A stretch of DNA of 64,000 nucleotides from Thinopyrum elongatum (GCA_011799875.1 CM022298.1:498255357-498319356), one strand, 5' to 3'. Numbered from the stretch's first letter, positions 1 to 11,012 are shown. Translations and numbers: made by a program. The notes: generated by a model from the sequence alone, not told the origin.

Positions 1-178
1 TAACTCAGTATAAGTGATGACTATGTATGACATGCCAACATCACATAGCCTAATGCACCTGGACGGAGGAAGTAGTTTCATGCATGTGAAGTAGGCAAAA
101 AAACTGCTCATTTATAACCGTCTGAAATCTCCAAGGGCGCGACCGTGCGAGCGAGGCGATGGTCGTGGTAGGCGCGAC

Positions 179-349
179 CATGATACGGGCTGCTGAGAGC
201 CCTTGGATCTGAGATCGAATAGCCGCATGCTAAGTTGCTGAACATTTGCAGAAAAACCCTCTAGGATAGGATATTCACCCATAGGTCTAGAATCATGCCA
301 TGCAACCATTCGATCTCAGATCCAAGGGCTCTCGGAAGACCGTATCATG
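179..349. repeat. Foldback inverted repeat, two 42-bp arms
   Basis: Left arm 179-220 and right arm 308-349 are reverse complements except for one 6-bp internal block: about 10 bp, then the mismatch, then about 26 bp perfectly paired. The loop is about 87 nt. The structure lies some 330 bp upstream of the exonuclease pseudogene ATG. It may be the core of a foldback MITE or a hairpin-forming transcript. I see no target duplication that would fix its ends. Confidence 0.75.
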
Positions 350-679
350 GGAGCATGGAAAGCTTTGTATCACCTGACATTTTCCCGACGCTTGACGTGT
401 GAACACGCAGATGCTATACTGTCAGGCCTACGAATTGGGTCTAGTAGACATGAAATCTAATTGGTCCCCCATAGTACTGTGTATGAATCCATTTATCCAC
501 CGGGCAAGCCACTACCCTGCCGTTCGCACGCCCCACTCAGCATTTTACGATCGGAAAACCGCTAGCAGTTCGCTCCTACTTGTCCCGGTCGCCCTTTAAC
601 ATTGAGAGAGTTTGCTCCTAGTCGTCCCGTCCTTTCACATTTCAGCAGTTCCACTAATCCTAACCCTCCTCCAAAATCC

Positions 680-1399
680 ATGGCGTCCCAAATCTCCATG
701 ATCGGCGGTGAGTACATGGTTAGAACCATCATTGGCGATGAGTTCGACGTCATCTACACCCGTTCTTCTGCGACAGTGAAAGGATGTCTTGCTCGCTTCA
801 AACGGATGTTCGAAAAGTCAAATGGTGATGGGTGGGTCGCTGGGCTAGATGTTGAGTATACCACAATCCTGGGAAAAGAGAAGAATCTAAAGGAGGAAGA
901 GAAGAAGAAGCCCGCCGTGATCCAGGTTTACGTGCATAACTTGTGCTAGGTCTACCACATATGCCATGCCGACATTAAGTGTGAGGATTTTAACAACTTC
1001 CTCATGGACGATAGAGTCAAATTCGTTACTGTAGACTTTACGAACGACATGAGAGTCCTGGGTCCGATAGGCCTCATTGTAGGCCAGCCCTTTGACCTCC
1101 AGAAGAATAGGCTGGTGTCCTCCCATCAGCCTTCAGTGTTGACCCTGGCAGGAGCCATGGTTGATCCTTCGTACGGTAAACTGACGAAACCTCACCCCAA
1201 GTTTCATCTTGCATGGGAGTGGAATGTAATAGATAAAGACCACATCCAGTAGGTTATAATGGATGCCTACCTTTGTTTCAATATCTACAATGGTTGGATG
1301 AAGAGCCAGAGCCTAGTGTGCGGTTCAAGCAGAGAAGTATCAGTGAAGAGGAAGAGGGACAAGGACGAAGTCGAGGACATGGACGAGGAGTCCAAGTAA
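680..1399 (+). pseudogene. Plant DEDDy 3'-5' exonuclease-like pseudogene
   Basis: One reading frame runs from ATG 680 to TAA 1397-1399 (240 codons), broken by TAG at 947-949 and TAG at 1250-1252 with no frameshift. It resembles the grass Werner-type 3'-5' exonuclease domain (RNase H-like fold). Motif I is visible as GLDVE (the D-x-E pair). The HICHAD segment follows the first stop. Motif II is near TNDMRVLG, supplying the second Asp. Motif III should be Y-x-x-x-D; the Asp of MDAY is present, but the second TAG falls exactly four codons before it, where the catalytic Tyr should be. The tail is basic then acidic (KRKRDKDEVED). The gene appears intronless, as is common in this family. An intact copy would hydrolyse DNA or RNA from the 3' end. 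Here the first stop alone removes most of the domain, so I call it dead. Confidence 0.85.
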
Positions 1400-2424
1400 G
1401 GTGGCAGTGTCGTTGCTCATGATGGTTCTAATGCAGTGTCTACCGGATTAGTTGCTTAGTTTAATTTCAGGGTGCTTAGATTTATTTCAGGGGTGTGTTG
1501 TGCTGAGCCCCCAGCAGAACTATGTTATGTTCTTTCTCGTTACTTTAACTCTTCAGTACGTACATACTAGTATTTCTTACAGTTCATCTTGTAGTTGGTA
1601 GTACTACCACTCGTTTCTTCACATTATATAGGTACTATATATGATATGGCCAACATCATATAGCCAGCAGTTGGCTATACTATTAACCACACTCTAAGCA
1701 TGCCACATACGCAAAACACTTAAATGAGATACGTAATTCTAAACAAAACTTAAATGAGAGAAGTTTACCCAAAGCATGAAGGAGTTTAGTTGTAAAAGAA
1801 TTAAATAGGTATGCTAATTTCTTTAATAGACTTTAGCACCCCATCTAAGCACATACTAGCTTTTTTAATAGTACTATGCATAATTTGGCGACGAGCGCTC
1901 TGAATATGTTCCACCTTTTTTCTTTAATTTAACCTTGTTAGTTTTGCTCCATGGCGCAATCCATACTACTAGTACTACAATACATTTGAAAGGCTAGAGC
2001 GCGGGGTAGTCTCGCCTGGTCTGTTTGACGAGAGGCAAGGGCCTTTGTTATTTGACGGTTCATTACTGCTGGAAGCTGGGGCCTTGTGATTTGACTCCTC
2101 GTATAATTGTTGCCGACGACCTGAGGAGGAGCAAAGAACCGTGTGGTATACTCTAGTTTTCCACTGGAGTACTAGTACGACGGAGGAGTGTGAAACACGG
2201 CAGCCCAGTGCGATATGGCGATAAAAAATTATCTAATTCGCTTGTCATCGATCCCACGGCGCCGCTCATCGTTAGCATTATTCTATTCGTGCCTCGCAGA
2301 GAATGTGACACATGCGATGAAACACCCGAAGCAAAAGAAGAAACACATGAGCAAAAGAAGAAGGAAGATTACCCCCCCCCCCCCAAAGAAGGAAGACACA
2401 GACACAAGTCTGGGGCGCTGCTCT
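1400..2424. other. Non-coding spacer
   Basis: AT-rich sequence probably including the former 3' UTR of the exonuclease gene. Positions 1635-1665 resemble 21-50 (about 30 bp, four differences and one gap). A run of eleven C lies near 2373-2383. The short ORFs here have no recognisable domain. No gene seen. Confidence 0.6.
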
Positions 2425-3143
2425 CTACTTCATGAAGGGTTGCTGGCCGTGGAGTCCTAACTGCTTCTTCATTGCCTCCATGACCTCCATCTCCTTGTGC
2501 CTCTCCTCCACCATCTTCTTTATTCTGTCCATGACGCGGGATTTCTCGAGGTGAGTTTCATCATCTCTTCCACGGCCGCATTATGTTGCTTGACAGCAGT
2601 CGGGTGCTCGATGCGGAGCTTCGCCAACTCCTCCTTATGTTCCATGACGAGGGCATTCAGCATCTTCACCGAGGAACTCCTCATCTCATGCAGCTTCTTC
2701 TAGCCGGCGTTCTCCTCCTTCAGCAGGTCGAGCTTGTGGCGGAGCTTCGCCTTGTCCTCCTGAAATTGCAGGATTTCGCCGGTCGCCTTCTTACCCGAGG
2801 CAATGCCCTCCTTCAACAGCTTCACCAAGCCGGCGGTCAACTCCTCCTGCTTATAGAGCTGAGCGAGCATGTCGTCAAGGCTCTCCTTCAGTAGCTTCAC
2901 GAAGCTGTCGGTCAACTCCTGCTTATCGAGCCGAGAGGGCATGTCGTCGAGGGATAATGACTCCAGCACCGCCAGCTCGGCATGTTCGCCTTCGCGGCTA
3001 GTGCGCTCCTTGGAGCCCTCACCTACCCGTGAGAGATCTTTCGAGCCCCCCGCGAGGCGGCGAGCCCTCTTTTTTTCCACGGCCATGGTCGCTGCTCCCT
3101 TCTTACTAGTAGTTCTCGACCTAGAGCTCTGCACACCGGCCAT
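2425..3143 (-). pseudogene. Coiled-coil protein pseudogene, unknown family
   Basis: Reverse-strand frame starting at ATG 3143. The N-terminus is basic (MAGVQSSRSR, then KKRARR), followed by a long Lys/Glu/Leu-rich helical stretch typical of a coiled coil. An in-frame TAG lies at 2700-2702, after which the same frame continues (KKLHEMRSS) to a TAA at 2520-2522. A frameshift near 2545 restores the natural C-terminus (MDRIKKMVEERHKEME) in a second frame, ending with the stop at 2425-2427. That makes about 240 codons with one stop and one frameshift. A TATA-like box lies about 70 nt upstream. No enzymatic motif is visible. I do not recognise the family beyond its resemblance to repetitive Triticeae hypothetical proteins. 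Confidence 0.65.
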
Positions 3144-3212
3144 GGCAAGGAAGGACGAACAAGAAAGACTTATGAGGAGGAAGGTAGAGCGATTTTCGGC
3201 TAGGTAGTTCCC

Positions 3213-3223
3213 CTTTTTTATAA
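3213..3223 (-). promoter_or_regulatory. TATA-like box of the coiled-coil pseudogene
   Basis: On the reverse strand this reads TTATAAAAAAG, about 70 nt before ATG 3143, a usual plant TATA-to-start distance. It is inferred from sequence and position only. Confidence 0.4.
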
Positions 3224-3741
3224 CCTAGTAGTACTAGTACTAAGACCTGCATAGTGGGAACACGTTCGGGTTTGATAGGTGTGAATAGGTTTGCACTTGA
3301 TTATAGCATGGTAGTAGTACTACTACTTTGGAATGTGATGGGAACAAGACAAAGATTTATTGATGGTTTTGGTTTCGAAGCCCGAAATAGCTCCCGATGA
3401 GTTTCCATGAACACAAATTTGAAGTACTGCTCAAATGCGGTCACACATGTCAGTGATGTACCTCATCGTACATGCCGATGTGTGTCCCTTCGGTGAGACA
3501 CGGGTCCGACCGACCGTCTGTTGGTGCGACCGACCATCAAGTATTATGCGGTGGAGACTTGTGGTTGTGGCTTCGGGTGATTGTCACGACCAAGCATTCA
3601 AAAACCCGTGATAAATAAACTACCATCTTTTTCCAAACGACCATGTATTTTCACAGAAATACAATACATATAGATGGAGTGATTGTCATAGTTGCAAACC
3701 GCCATGGCGCCGCAAGTTCACTCCAGCAGCAATCGAGTAGG
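3224..3741. other. Spacer, no gene seen
   Basis: Mixed-composition DNA with short scattered ORFs. It contains two close copies of a CCGACCGTC/GACCGACC motif around 3506-3535 but nothing I can assign. Confidence 0.4.
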
Positions 3742-4143
3742 TTACTGCATCGCTGGCGGGGAAGGAGCACAACTCACCTCGCCTATGATGCATCCCCAGC
3801 GCCGCCGCCACAGCTGGCTCCATGATTTGGCTTCTCCTACCGCCCATTTGAACAGTTGCACCGGCTGCTCATCCCATCCCGCAGGCATGCGCTTTCTTTC
3901 CTCCGCAGTCAACTCTGTGAATATGATCTCTGGCATTAGCCCCAGCTCAAAATCAATGTGACGCTTCCCGATGCTGACATCCCTCAGCATCTTTCCCCTG
4001 AGATCGACTTGCGCCTCCGCCTTGTGCTTCACCAGGTGCAGCTCCTTCGAACTTGTCTCCAATCGATGTGACGCTTCCTCGATCCGATTTGCCCTTGCTG
4101 CCCACCACCTGCAATGTAGCCCTAGCATGTCCCCCGGCACCAC
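3742..4143 (-). pseudogene. Reverse-strand gene remnant, unknown family
   Basis: A 133-codon open frame. Its middle part is charged and helix-forming (RIEEASHRLETSSKEL, later LTAEERKRMPAGW), and it ends with a tryptophan-rich stretch and WGCIIGE. Upstream on the same strand, near 4290-4160, a second short open segment begins MEDPAMDNPLDP and stops at a TAG near 4160, so this may be the second part of a broken or spliced gene. No known domain is recognised. The start at 4143 is only the first in-frame ATG. Confidence 0.35.
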
Positions 4144-4432
4144 CGATCATGATTCTAGAGCAATGGATCCCCTCTCAAACACATATGGGTTTCGCTCAAA
4201 GGCGGCAGTGCTGCGGGCCGTAGCGAGATGGCAGCCCGTGGGATTCTGGGATCTAAGGGATTATCCATGGCGGGATCCTCCATGGCGGGATCCGGTGGGT
4301 GAGGCGGGGAGGCGAGCGTAGGCATTGGGAGAGCCCTACGAGGCTAAGATAAAGATAGTACTACTCCACTCCGTCCATATTTAACTAAATACAAAGGCCA
4401 CCAACAGTAACCCAGGCAAAAATTGATCATGT

Positions 4433-4663
4433 TGCCTGCGTCCTGGTTTATTGGCCCCCTTTGTACTTTGTGCCAAATTTTGACCAGAAATTTAACTAAG
4501 AAAATCTTAATGCATGTCACCAAAAATTATATCATTGGATTCACATTTGAACATAGTTTTCGATGATATTACTTTTTATGACATGCATTAATATTGTGTT
4601 ATTTAAATTATGGTCAAAAATTGGCACAAAATAGGAAGAAGACCAATGGACGTAGCAACCCAT
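4433..4663. mobile_element. Foldback MITE
   Basis: The sequence folds on itself. The segment around 4471-4500 (TGCCAAATTTTGACC) pairs with the segment around 4599-4628 (GGTCAAAAATTGGCA), and TTAATGCATGTCA near 4508 pairs with TGACATGCATTAA near 4580. The outer ends GTTGC-nnn-CGTCC and GGACG-nnn-GCAAC are imperfect terminal inverted repeats. The size and AT richness fit a non-autonomous DNA transposon. The superfamily is uncertain, and the outer boundary could lie further out at a CTCCGTCC motif near 4370. Confidence 0.55.
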
Positions 4664-4796
4664 GATTTAACTAGTTACATGCACGCAGTGAAGTAGTAAT
4701 GTCATTCTCAACTACTTCCTCCCTCATGTCCACTCAATTTGCATGCGCTGTATTAATTGACCATCCATTAAGTGAACAACTTTACACGCGTATAAT

Positions 4797-4925
4797 TATC
4801 ACATGGCGTGGGTCTTCGTACAAAAATACGTTCCACCATGTACCCGCGTGTGTGTGCGAGGGAATGAGTGCGTGCGTGCACATCTTCGCTTCGTGCACAT
4901 ACTCCACCAGTGTGCGTGAGAGAGG
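4797..4925. repeat. Copy 1 of a ~125-bp dispersed repeat
   Basis: It matches 5627-5760 in the same orientation with moderate divergence. Shared blocks include CACCCGCG-like, GGGAA-GAGTGC and GTGCAC-TCTTC segments in the same order. The spacing is about 830 bp. No coding content is evident. Confidence 0.5.
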
Positions 4926-5626
4926 ACAAGTACATTCTTTTGGAACCAGCAACACGTCACTGTGATCAGTTCACATAAGAAGGTCGCGACAACACCTCCA
5001 CATGTGCCACGTGGCTCCACGGATGCTCCCCACATCATTTTAATCATAATATATTAACTGAAAAGGGGAGACACTGTGTGGCGTGCCATTGGAATTCTAA
5101 TTTACGTGTTTTGCACATACTAGAAGTACTAGTAAGGTACACGTGCATTGCAGGCATGAGATTTGGCAACCAAATTCTGAATAAATACCACACTATAGCA
5201 TGTAAGCTTTGAGTCATATATGCATGATGTAGATGTTCATTTAATTCTTATAGTTCATCTCATTCAAAATCAATTAGTTTTATAAAAAATCTATTTTAAG
5301 ATTCATGGAATTGTGCATTGTAAAGCATAAAGTAAAAACAAATAATGGCAATTCATTTAGAAAAAAAGTTTGGGCAATTATAATATGGAAGATTCTAGAA
5401 CAAAGGAGAAGTGCTTGTGTTTTGAGGTTTGTGCATTATGCTTAAGTTCAACCATGGAGTCTTCTAGATTGTACAGGTGGCCGAATCTGGTGGAATGTTG
5501 ATGATATCCAATGACCAGTAGTGCTCGGATTTTCCATCTCTGCACCATCGGATTGGCTTCACCCAACGACCATCTTTTAAAGTTATTCGCACACAATATA
5601 GGGGTATAGAGGTATAGATATAGACT

Positions 5627-5760
5627 AGTGGCGCATCATCTAAAGCGTTTCTACATGCACATTTTTTGTACAAATGTGCTCCACTGTGCACCCGCGCGTT
5701 TGTATGTGGGAACGAGTGCATGTGTGCACCTCTTCTCTTTCGTACACGTAGTCCGTGTGT
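5627..5760. repeat. Copy 2 of a ~125-bp dispersed repeat
   Basis: Partner of 4797-4925. The DNA between the two copies (4926-5626) is AT-rich, with no gene recognised. Confidence 0.5.
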
Positions 5761-6062
5761 TAGAGATACTAAGATATGGTGACGGAATATGTGTTAATGC
5801 AATTTGTGTGAAAGAGAGACCTATATACATGCATGTATGTCCTTGGGGCCGGCGTGATATATGAGATGGGAGGGGAGGGGTCGACTGCACAAGATATCGA
5901 TAGAGACAGATAGAGGGAAGAGCTCTACGAGCGTACAAGCACTGGGATATGGGGGGTGCTGGAAGATGGTGCGAGGGGCCAAGTGGAGGGAGACTGGGAA
6001 GGAGTGTACAAGTGCGAGATCGATATTTAAAGATAGGGGGCGAGAACGTGCATGGTTGCGTG

Positions 6063-6247
6063 CAGTGGCGGAGCCATGAAAATTAAATGAGCTAGGGGGC
6101 CAAGCGTTGCTAATCCTTGACGGGGAGGGCCAATTCATCAACTTAAACCATTTTACCAGCAATTGATCTACTGATCACAATCATATTAGCCTCAGTATAG
6201 TGATGTTAGGGGGCCCAGGGACCTTGCTGCCCCTGTGTTCGCCACTG
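6063..6247. mobile_element. Small hAT-like MITE
   Basis: A 185-bp element with short terminal inverted repeats CAGTGGCGGAG and (reverse complement of the other end) CAGTGGCGAAC. The flanks are GTTGCGTG on the left and TGCGCGCG on the right, an imperfect match to an 8-bp hAT target duplication. It has no coding capacity. It interrupts the purine/TG-rich repeat region. Confidence 0.55.
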
Positions 6248-6950
6248 TGCGCGCGTCTGAGAGATGAAGCGAAAGGCATGGATGATGAGAGGGAGACGAT
6301 GCATAGATAATGTGTGTGTATTAGATATATATGCAGTCCTATATAGAGAGGTAGATTGATCGATGTGTATGTGGGAAAGAGGGTGAGACCTGACTACAGA
6401 TATAGATCGATCTGTTTGTGTGGAAAACTGGGAAAGACCTACCTATATATATACACACATAGAGGAACATTGATCATTGTGCATGCATGCGAGAGATAAA
6501 GAATGCCCGAAGTGATGAAGAGGGGGATGTGTGTGTGTGCATGCATGGGAGACTGACCTGAAGAAAAAGATCACGTGTGTGCGATGGATAATGCCGAGTG
6601 GTAGTGTGTGTGCATGCATGCACGAGAGAAAGTTAGTGGTACAACTATAAAGAGAAGACGACTGTGTGGGTGTAAAAGACTTGGTGAGGTCATAATCAAT
6701 GTAAAGTTGAATTCAAATATTTGAATAAGAGATCATGATGTTTGAAACCCATGCATGCATGAATATAATTGAGAGATGCGTGGTGTGGTTTTGAAACGAG
6801 CATGCTATGATGTATACACATTGAACAAGGTCAAACTGATTTGAATTTGAGATACCGATGGCAGGCATCGTTTGGCCACATTGCATCCATGCATGGACAC
6901 ACTATTCAAATTGAAGATGATGGGTGGCTTTCGCAGCTCATATCTAAATG

Positions 6951-7000
6951 GTGTGTGGGTGGGGGGGGGGGTGTTTGCGTGTGTGTGTGTGTGTCGTGCG
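6951..7000. repeat. G-run and GT microsatellite
   Basis: A G homopolymer of about ten is followed by an imperfect GT tract. The microsatellite accounts for the low-complexity ORF that crosses it. Confidence 0.9.
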
Positions 7001-7811
7001 TGTTGAACACATTGTACATAGTATCATACATGGTTTAGATTCCGAACATCTAGCTAGAGCATACATGTACTATGATTTGAATTCAACCTAAAATGGATAC
7101 ATATATTTGAATTCGAGATCGTATGTACATGTAGTTCATATTTGTATGGGAATTTACTACTCCTATATTCATGTCATGTGTTGTGAAGATAATATTTACA
7201 TGGTTGTATAACTAACCCGAGTACAATCCCATTCAAACAGGGAAAGTGTAATCAAATTTAGTCCATATACTAGACAGTACGAATTGTTTCTTTATTGTTG
7301 CGGGAAGTGCGAACTGATTTGGTACTGTACACGTTAAGCTTGTTCTCCCAATTTTTTTAGTTTTTTGTTGTTGTTTTTGAATGGCATTTGTAGTAATATA
7401 GTAAAATGGGACATGGCTCTCTGTAGTGGGGTGCGAACTGTCTTTTGTTTTGTTTTTTTATACACGTTAAGCTTCTTCTACCGAAATTTCAAGCCGCGCC
7501 TTGTTATGCTGAAATTTCAAGCTAGCATCTCTGTCTATTGTGCTGCGAAACTCCCGCCTCTTCAGCCCGCGCCTTGTTATCCCAAAATTTTAAGATATCT
7601 CTTTCTCTCGTTGTGGTCCAAAAACTCCCTCCATCTCAACCCGCGCCTTGCTATCCCAAAATTACAACGTGCGCGAAAACTCCCACCTCCTGCGAAATTC
7701 CGACACGCAAAATTCCCGTGATACCCCTGAACCGAAAGAACCGCCTAGTTCAAATCGGTGGGGGTACTTTCATAACTTACCCCACATTTCGGACAAGTGC
7801 GTCCCTAAGCT

Positions 7812-8170
7812 ATGGTTCCCCCCTCCCATCCCCTCCGCCCCCCATTCGTACACCGAGGCCGCGAAAACCCACGAAGCCCCACACCCTCCTCTGTCCGCCA
7901 CCCAGCCGGAGCCTCTTCCCCGACGACATCGTCCACCACAACAGCTCGATGTCCCTCATCCACCGCACCGGATGAGGATCCGCCGTCAATCTAATCGTCC
8001 CGCCGGTTCAGCCACCCTGTCCTCCACCTCCAAGGAGCTGCCCCGACGTTCGCCTCGTCTATCGCGCCACCTCCATTCCCACAACGCCGTCTTCACCTGC
8101 ACCACCGGAAGAGCAGCACTAGCACCGATTCCTTGGATGAATCTGAGGCCTGATCGGCGCCACCAAAGAG
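7812..8170 (+). pseudogene. First exon-like segment inside the CACTA element
   Basis: GC-rich coding-like sequence, rich in Pro, Arg and Ser. It ends at CACCAAAGAG followed by GTTGTACACT, a plausible splice donor. The same AAAGAG-GTTGTACAC junction recurs at 9165, so this segment and the next appear to be related exon copies. No conserved domain is recognised, and the start is undetermined. Confidence 0.35.
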
Positions 8171-8299
8171 GTTGTACACTAATCGCTGTATTTTTCTTCT
8201 CGATTCGATCTCACGGTGCTGCCGGCGCTCAGTCCCAAGCCGCCATGGTGCGGCTCCATCTACGGCGGTGTCGCCGGCTACTTCCTCCACGGCGTCGCT

Positions 8300-8650
8300 C
8301 CCTTGGTGGCGACGTCCACATCAGTTGGAGCTACTGCTACTGCTCCGGCTCTCACTGGCCCTGCTGCTGCTTCGGCTCTCGCTCGCGTTGCTGCTCTGCT
8401 CTTGCTCTCGGTCACTTACCTGGTCTGCTGATGCTCTTGCTCGCGCTGTTGCTCTTGCTCTTGCTCTTCCTTGCGCTGTTGCTCTACTCTTTCTCGTGCT
8501 ACTGCTGCACGAGCAGCAGCTCTGGCTCTTGCTCGAGCTCCTGTTGCTACTACCCGAGATGCTGCTACACGACCAGCTGCCCCGGCTCTCTCACGCATTG
8601 CTGCTCTGGGCGCTGCTGCTACTGCAGGACCAGCTGCCCCGGCTACTCTT
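8300..8650. repeat. Imperfect CTG/CTC/TTG triplet repeat
   Basis: A long run of CTGCT, GCTCTTGCTC and CGCTGTTGCTC words with triplet periodicity. Every frame reads through as low-complexity protein (Leu/Ala, Cys/Ser or Leu/Arg rich), which explains the long overlapping ORFs here. I interpret it as intronic expansion rather than a gene. Confidence 0.7.
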
Positions 8651-8760
8651 TGGTAGTACGTTCCCTGCTGTAGCGGCTACCGATTTAGATCACTTCTACT
8701 CTGCCCCTAGTGCTCGAGTGACCAACACTATTAGTGCACTGCTTTTCTGCTACTAGTGCG

Positions 8761-8860
8761 TTCAGTTTCGACAGTTAAATTCAGTTTCGACAGCAAAATT
8801 CAGTTTCGACAGTAATATTCAGTTTTGACAGTTAAATTCAGTTTTGATAGTTAAGTTCAG
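8761..8860. repeat. 19-bp tandem repeat, five copies
   Basis: TTCAGTTTCGACAGTAAA-type units begin at 8761, 8780, 8799, 8818 and 8837, a strict 19-bp spacing with a few substitutions. The next TTCAG, at 8856, is truncated. The array lies in a probable intron of the CACTA element. Confidence 0.85.
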
Positions 8861-8979
8861 AGATGAGCGGCTGATGTATTTTACGTGTAGCACTTTTTGG
8901 TTATCTATTTTACATCATCTATTGGAGATGCTATTAGAATTCCACTCAGGCTAACGTTGTCTCTCTTGTCCTGCTTCAG

Positions 8980-9165
8980 CCTCGCCGTCGTACAACTCAC
9001 CGGAGCTACTCCAACGACGAAACCCTCCATCACAGCGGAGCAGTACCCTCGGCTCCATCTCCAGACGCCTAAGATCTTCTTCCCCTCCTCCAACAGCCAC
9101 ATCAGCCGCAGCATCCTCAGCGACCAATCCAATGATGCTGAGATCGACATGGCTTCGCCAAAGAG
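8980..9165 (+). pseudogene. Exon copy B of the CACTA-borne gene
   Basis: Bounded by a splice acceptor (CTGCTTCAG, exon from 8980) and donor (AAGAG-GTTGTAC, exon end 9165). It contains GCTACTCCAACGACG and then Ser/Pro/Thr-rich coding. Its partner at about 9970-10164 shares the same central motif and exon order. The product is unknown. Confidence 0.45.
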
Positions 9166-9969
9166 GTTGTACACTTGTTGCATCACTTTTTTATTCTACA
9201 TGTTATATATATTATCCACTGAGCATGCATAGTAACGTGAAATATGATTAGTTTCTCCTACTATATGACAAGCAATGAGGTACCAAGCAACTTAGCTATC
9301 CGTGATGGACTCTCTTGAAAGCCATCATTATTCATTTCTGCACGTTTGAGTTGTGCATGTGTAGATGGGCCTGGGAGTTGAGCTAGTAGGGCAGTGGCCT
9401 GGGTCCAAAGTAGTAGAAGTAGCACAAAAACATTTTTGGACTGTAGGCTTTTGCCTGTTCAAGCCTGCCTACTAGAATCGCCAGTGCTAGAAAGGTAAAT
9501 TGAAGGAAAAACAGAGGAACTGGAAAGTTTCCTATGGTACTACTATTCATGCATTTAGTTCAAAGGTATGGAGCAAAGGAAAAATGTAGGATTTGTTCCT
9601 TTAGTGTCTCCTTCAAAGAAAAACCATAGGAATTTTAATATCCACTTGGCCTCCTTTTCAAATTCCTATTCATGAAGCACAAGACTAAGAGATAATAGCA
9701 TAATAGCATTATAACTGTACATTTTCTTGTGGTTTGACTTAATTTGACCATGCTTCTTTGCATTCCTGTGATCTTCCAATTCTTGTGAACCAAACACCCA
9801 GATTGATAGATATCCTGCATTTTTAAATTCTCTATTTTGCACGTGCATTCCTATCCTATTCCTGTGTATTTCCTATCCCTGCATTGTTAGAATCCTACAA
9901 TTCAAACAAGCCCTTACATAATTACTTCTGTTACAGATATGTGTCAAAGAAAGCCTTGTGTGGTTTGTC

Positions 9970-10164
9970 ATGCTCCTGTTGCGTTGTCGTCCACCCCAAC
10001 CCAGCTACTCCAACGACGGAAGGGTTCACCACAGCAGGGATCCGCCCTCCAGACTGTCTTTCGCCACCTCAGATCCTCTTCCCTATCGCCGGCAGCCATG
10101 ACAACTACATTGCCATCATCAACTGAGCAGATGACCTTGAGGACTACACGGGTCCGCAAGAGAG
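9970..10164 (+). pseudogene. Exon copy C, duplicate of exon B
   Basis: Shares GCTACTCCAACGACG and the following CACCACAGC-type words with 8980-9165, and ends AAGAGAG-GTCGCAC, again donor-like. The acceptor is not obvious, so the left limit is approximate. It reads as a diverged duplicate exon about 1 kb downstream of its partner. Confidence 0.4.
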
Positions 10165-11012
10165 GTCGCACTATTTCGTGTCTGCTTACATTATGCATCG
10201 TTTAATATTACATGCTAATTTGTCATCCTATTCACCGATTGAACTCCCAAGTCAGGTGCAAACTAATGCAATCAATAGTATCTATCTACTATCTGGTTAA
10301 TTTTGGGTGTCTACTATGAGTTTCATGTTGGGTGGGAAACAAACAATAAAGGAGCCATTATCTGTATTTTTTAACTAAAGCTATTATCTACCGGCTATCA
10401 TTGGTTTTGGGTCTATCCACAGGTTGCTACCATCACTCTGGATTTCTGCATGCACTCCTTACATAATCTCACTATGTTTTATTCCTATGCATGTCAGTTA
10501 TTGTACACAATGGTACTGAACATGTAGAGCAAAAGAAACGAGCCTTGCGTGGCAATAAAATTTCATGCAGACGTCACTCCATGGTGGGCGCAAAAGCAAC
10601 CCCCTCCCCCCATTCCACACTGTAATCAAGAGGAAGATAACTGTTCAGAGGGGGATTCACAGGGAGTAGACCACTCCTATTTACCCCCTGAGGTCTTTTG
10701 CTCTAACTTGGCATGCTGATGTTGGTCATATCATGCATATGGCGCCTTGCATTGCTTACTTTATACATCAAATATGTCATCTGCTTAGTTTAGACATGCT
10801 TTGTGTGAATGACATCTGTTTAGTTTCTATATCGTATATGTGAATTATGCAATGCCATCTTGTTTAGCCAGGCATCATATATGTGAATTTTGCAATGCCA
10901 TCCTGGTTAGTCAGTTATCTTATATGTAAATTATATCATGCCATCCTTTTTTTATTACTTATTAAATTTGTCAACAATGTTAGTACATTTAATTACTCTT
11001 CCTGTGCATCAG

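Larger units (their letters stand above)
5761..7464. other. Degenerate purine/TG-rich repeat region
   Basis: Dominated by scattered GAGAGA, GTGTGTG and TGCATGCATG words and GATAGAT-type runs, giving a loosely periodic texture without a fixed unit. A hAT-like MITE (6063-6247) and a G-run plus GT tract (6951-7000) lie inside it. Beyond 7000 the DNA is AT-rich. No gene seen. It may be decayed subterminal DNA of a transposon. Confidence 0.4.

Noticed and set aside
59..80. GGACGGAGGAAGTAGT, a Stowaway-type terminal motif
   Set aside because: Only one end is seen; the partner would be outside the window or is lost, so no element can be delimited. The same holds for the motif near 16703-16719.
7648..8673. 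A 341-codon open frame with Cys/Leu/Ser-rich C-terminal half
   Set aside because: The second half is translation of the CTG/CTC/TTG triplet array, which is open in several frames. The first half crosses a likely splice donor at 8170. No domain.
9420..9925. Possible Tourist/Harbinger-like MITE with GGCCTCCTTTTCAAATTCC and AATTCAAACAAGCCCTT ends
   Set aside because: The ends pair only loosely and no TAA/TTA target duplication was confirmed. It remains a possibility inside the CACTA intron.
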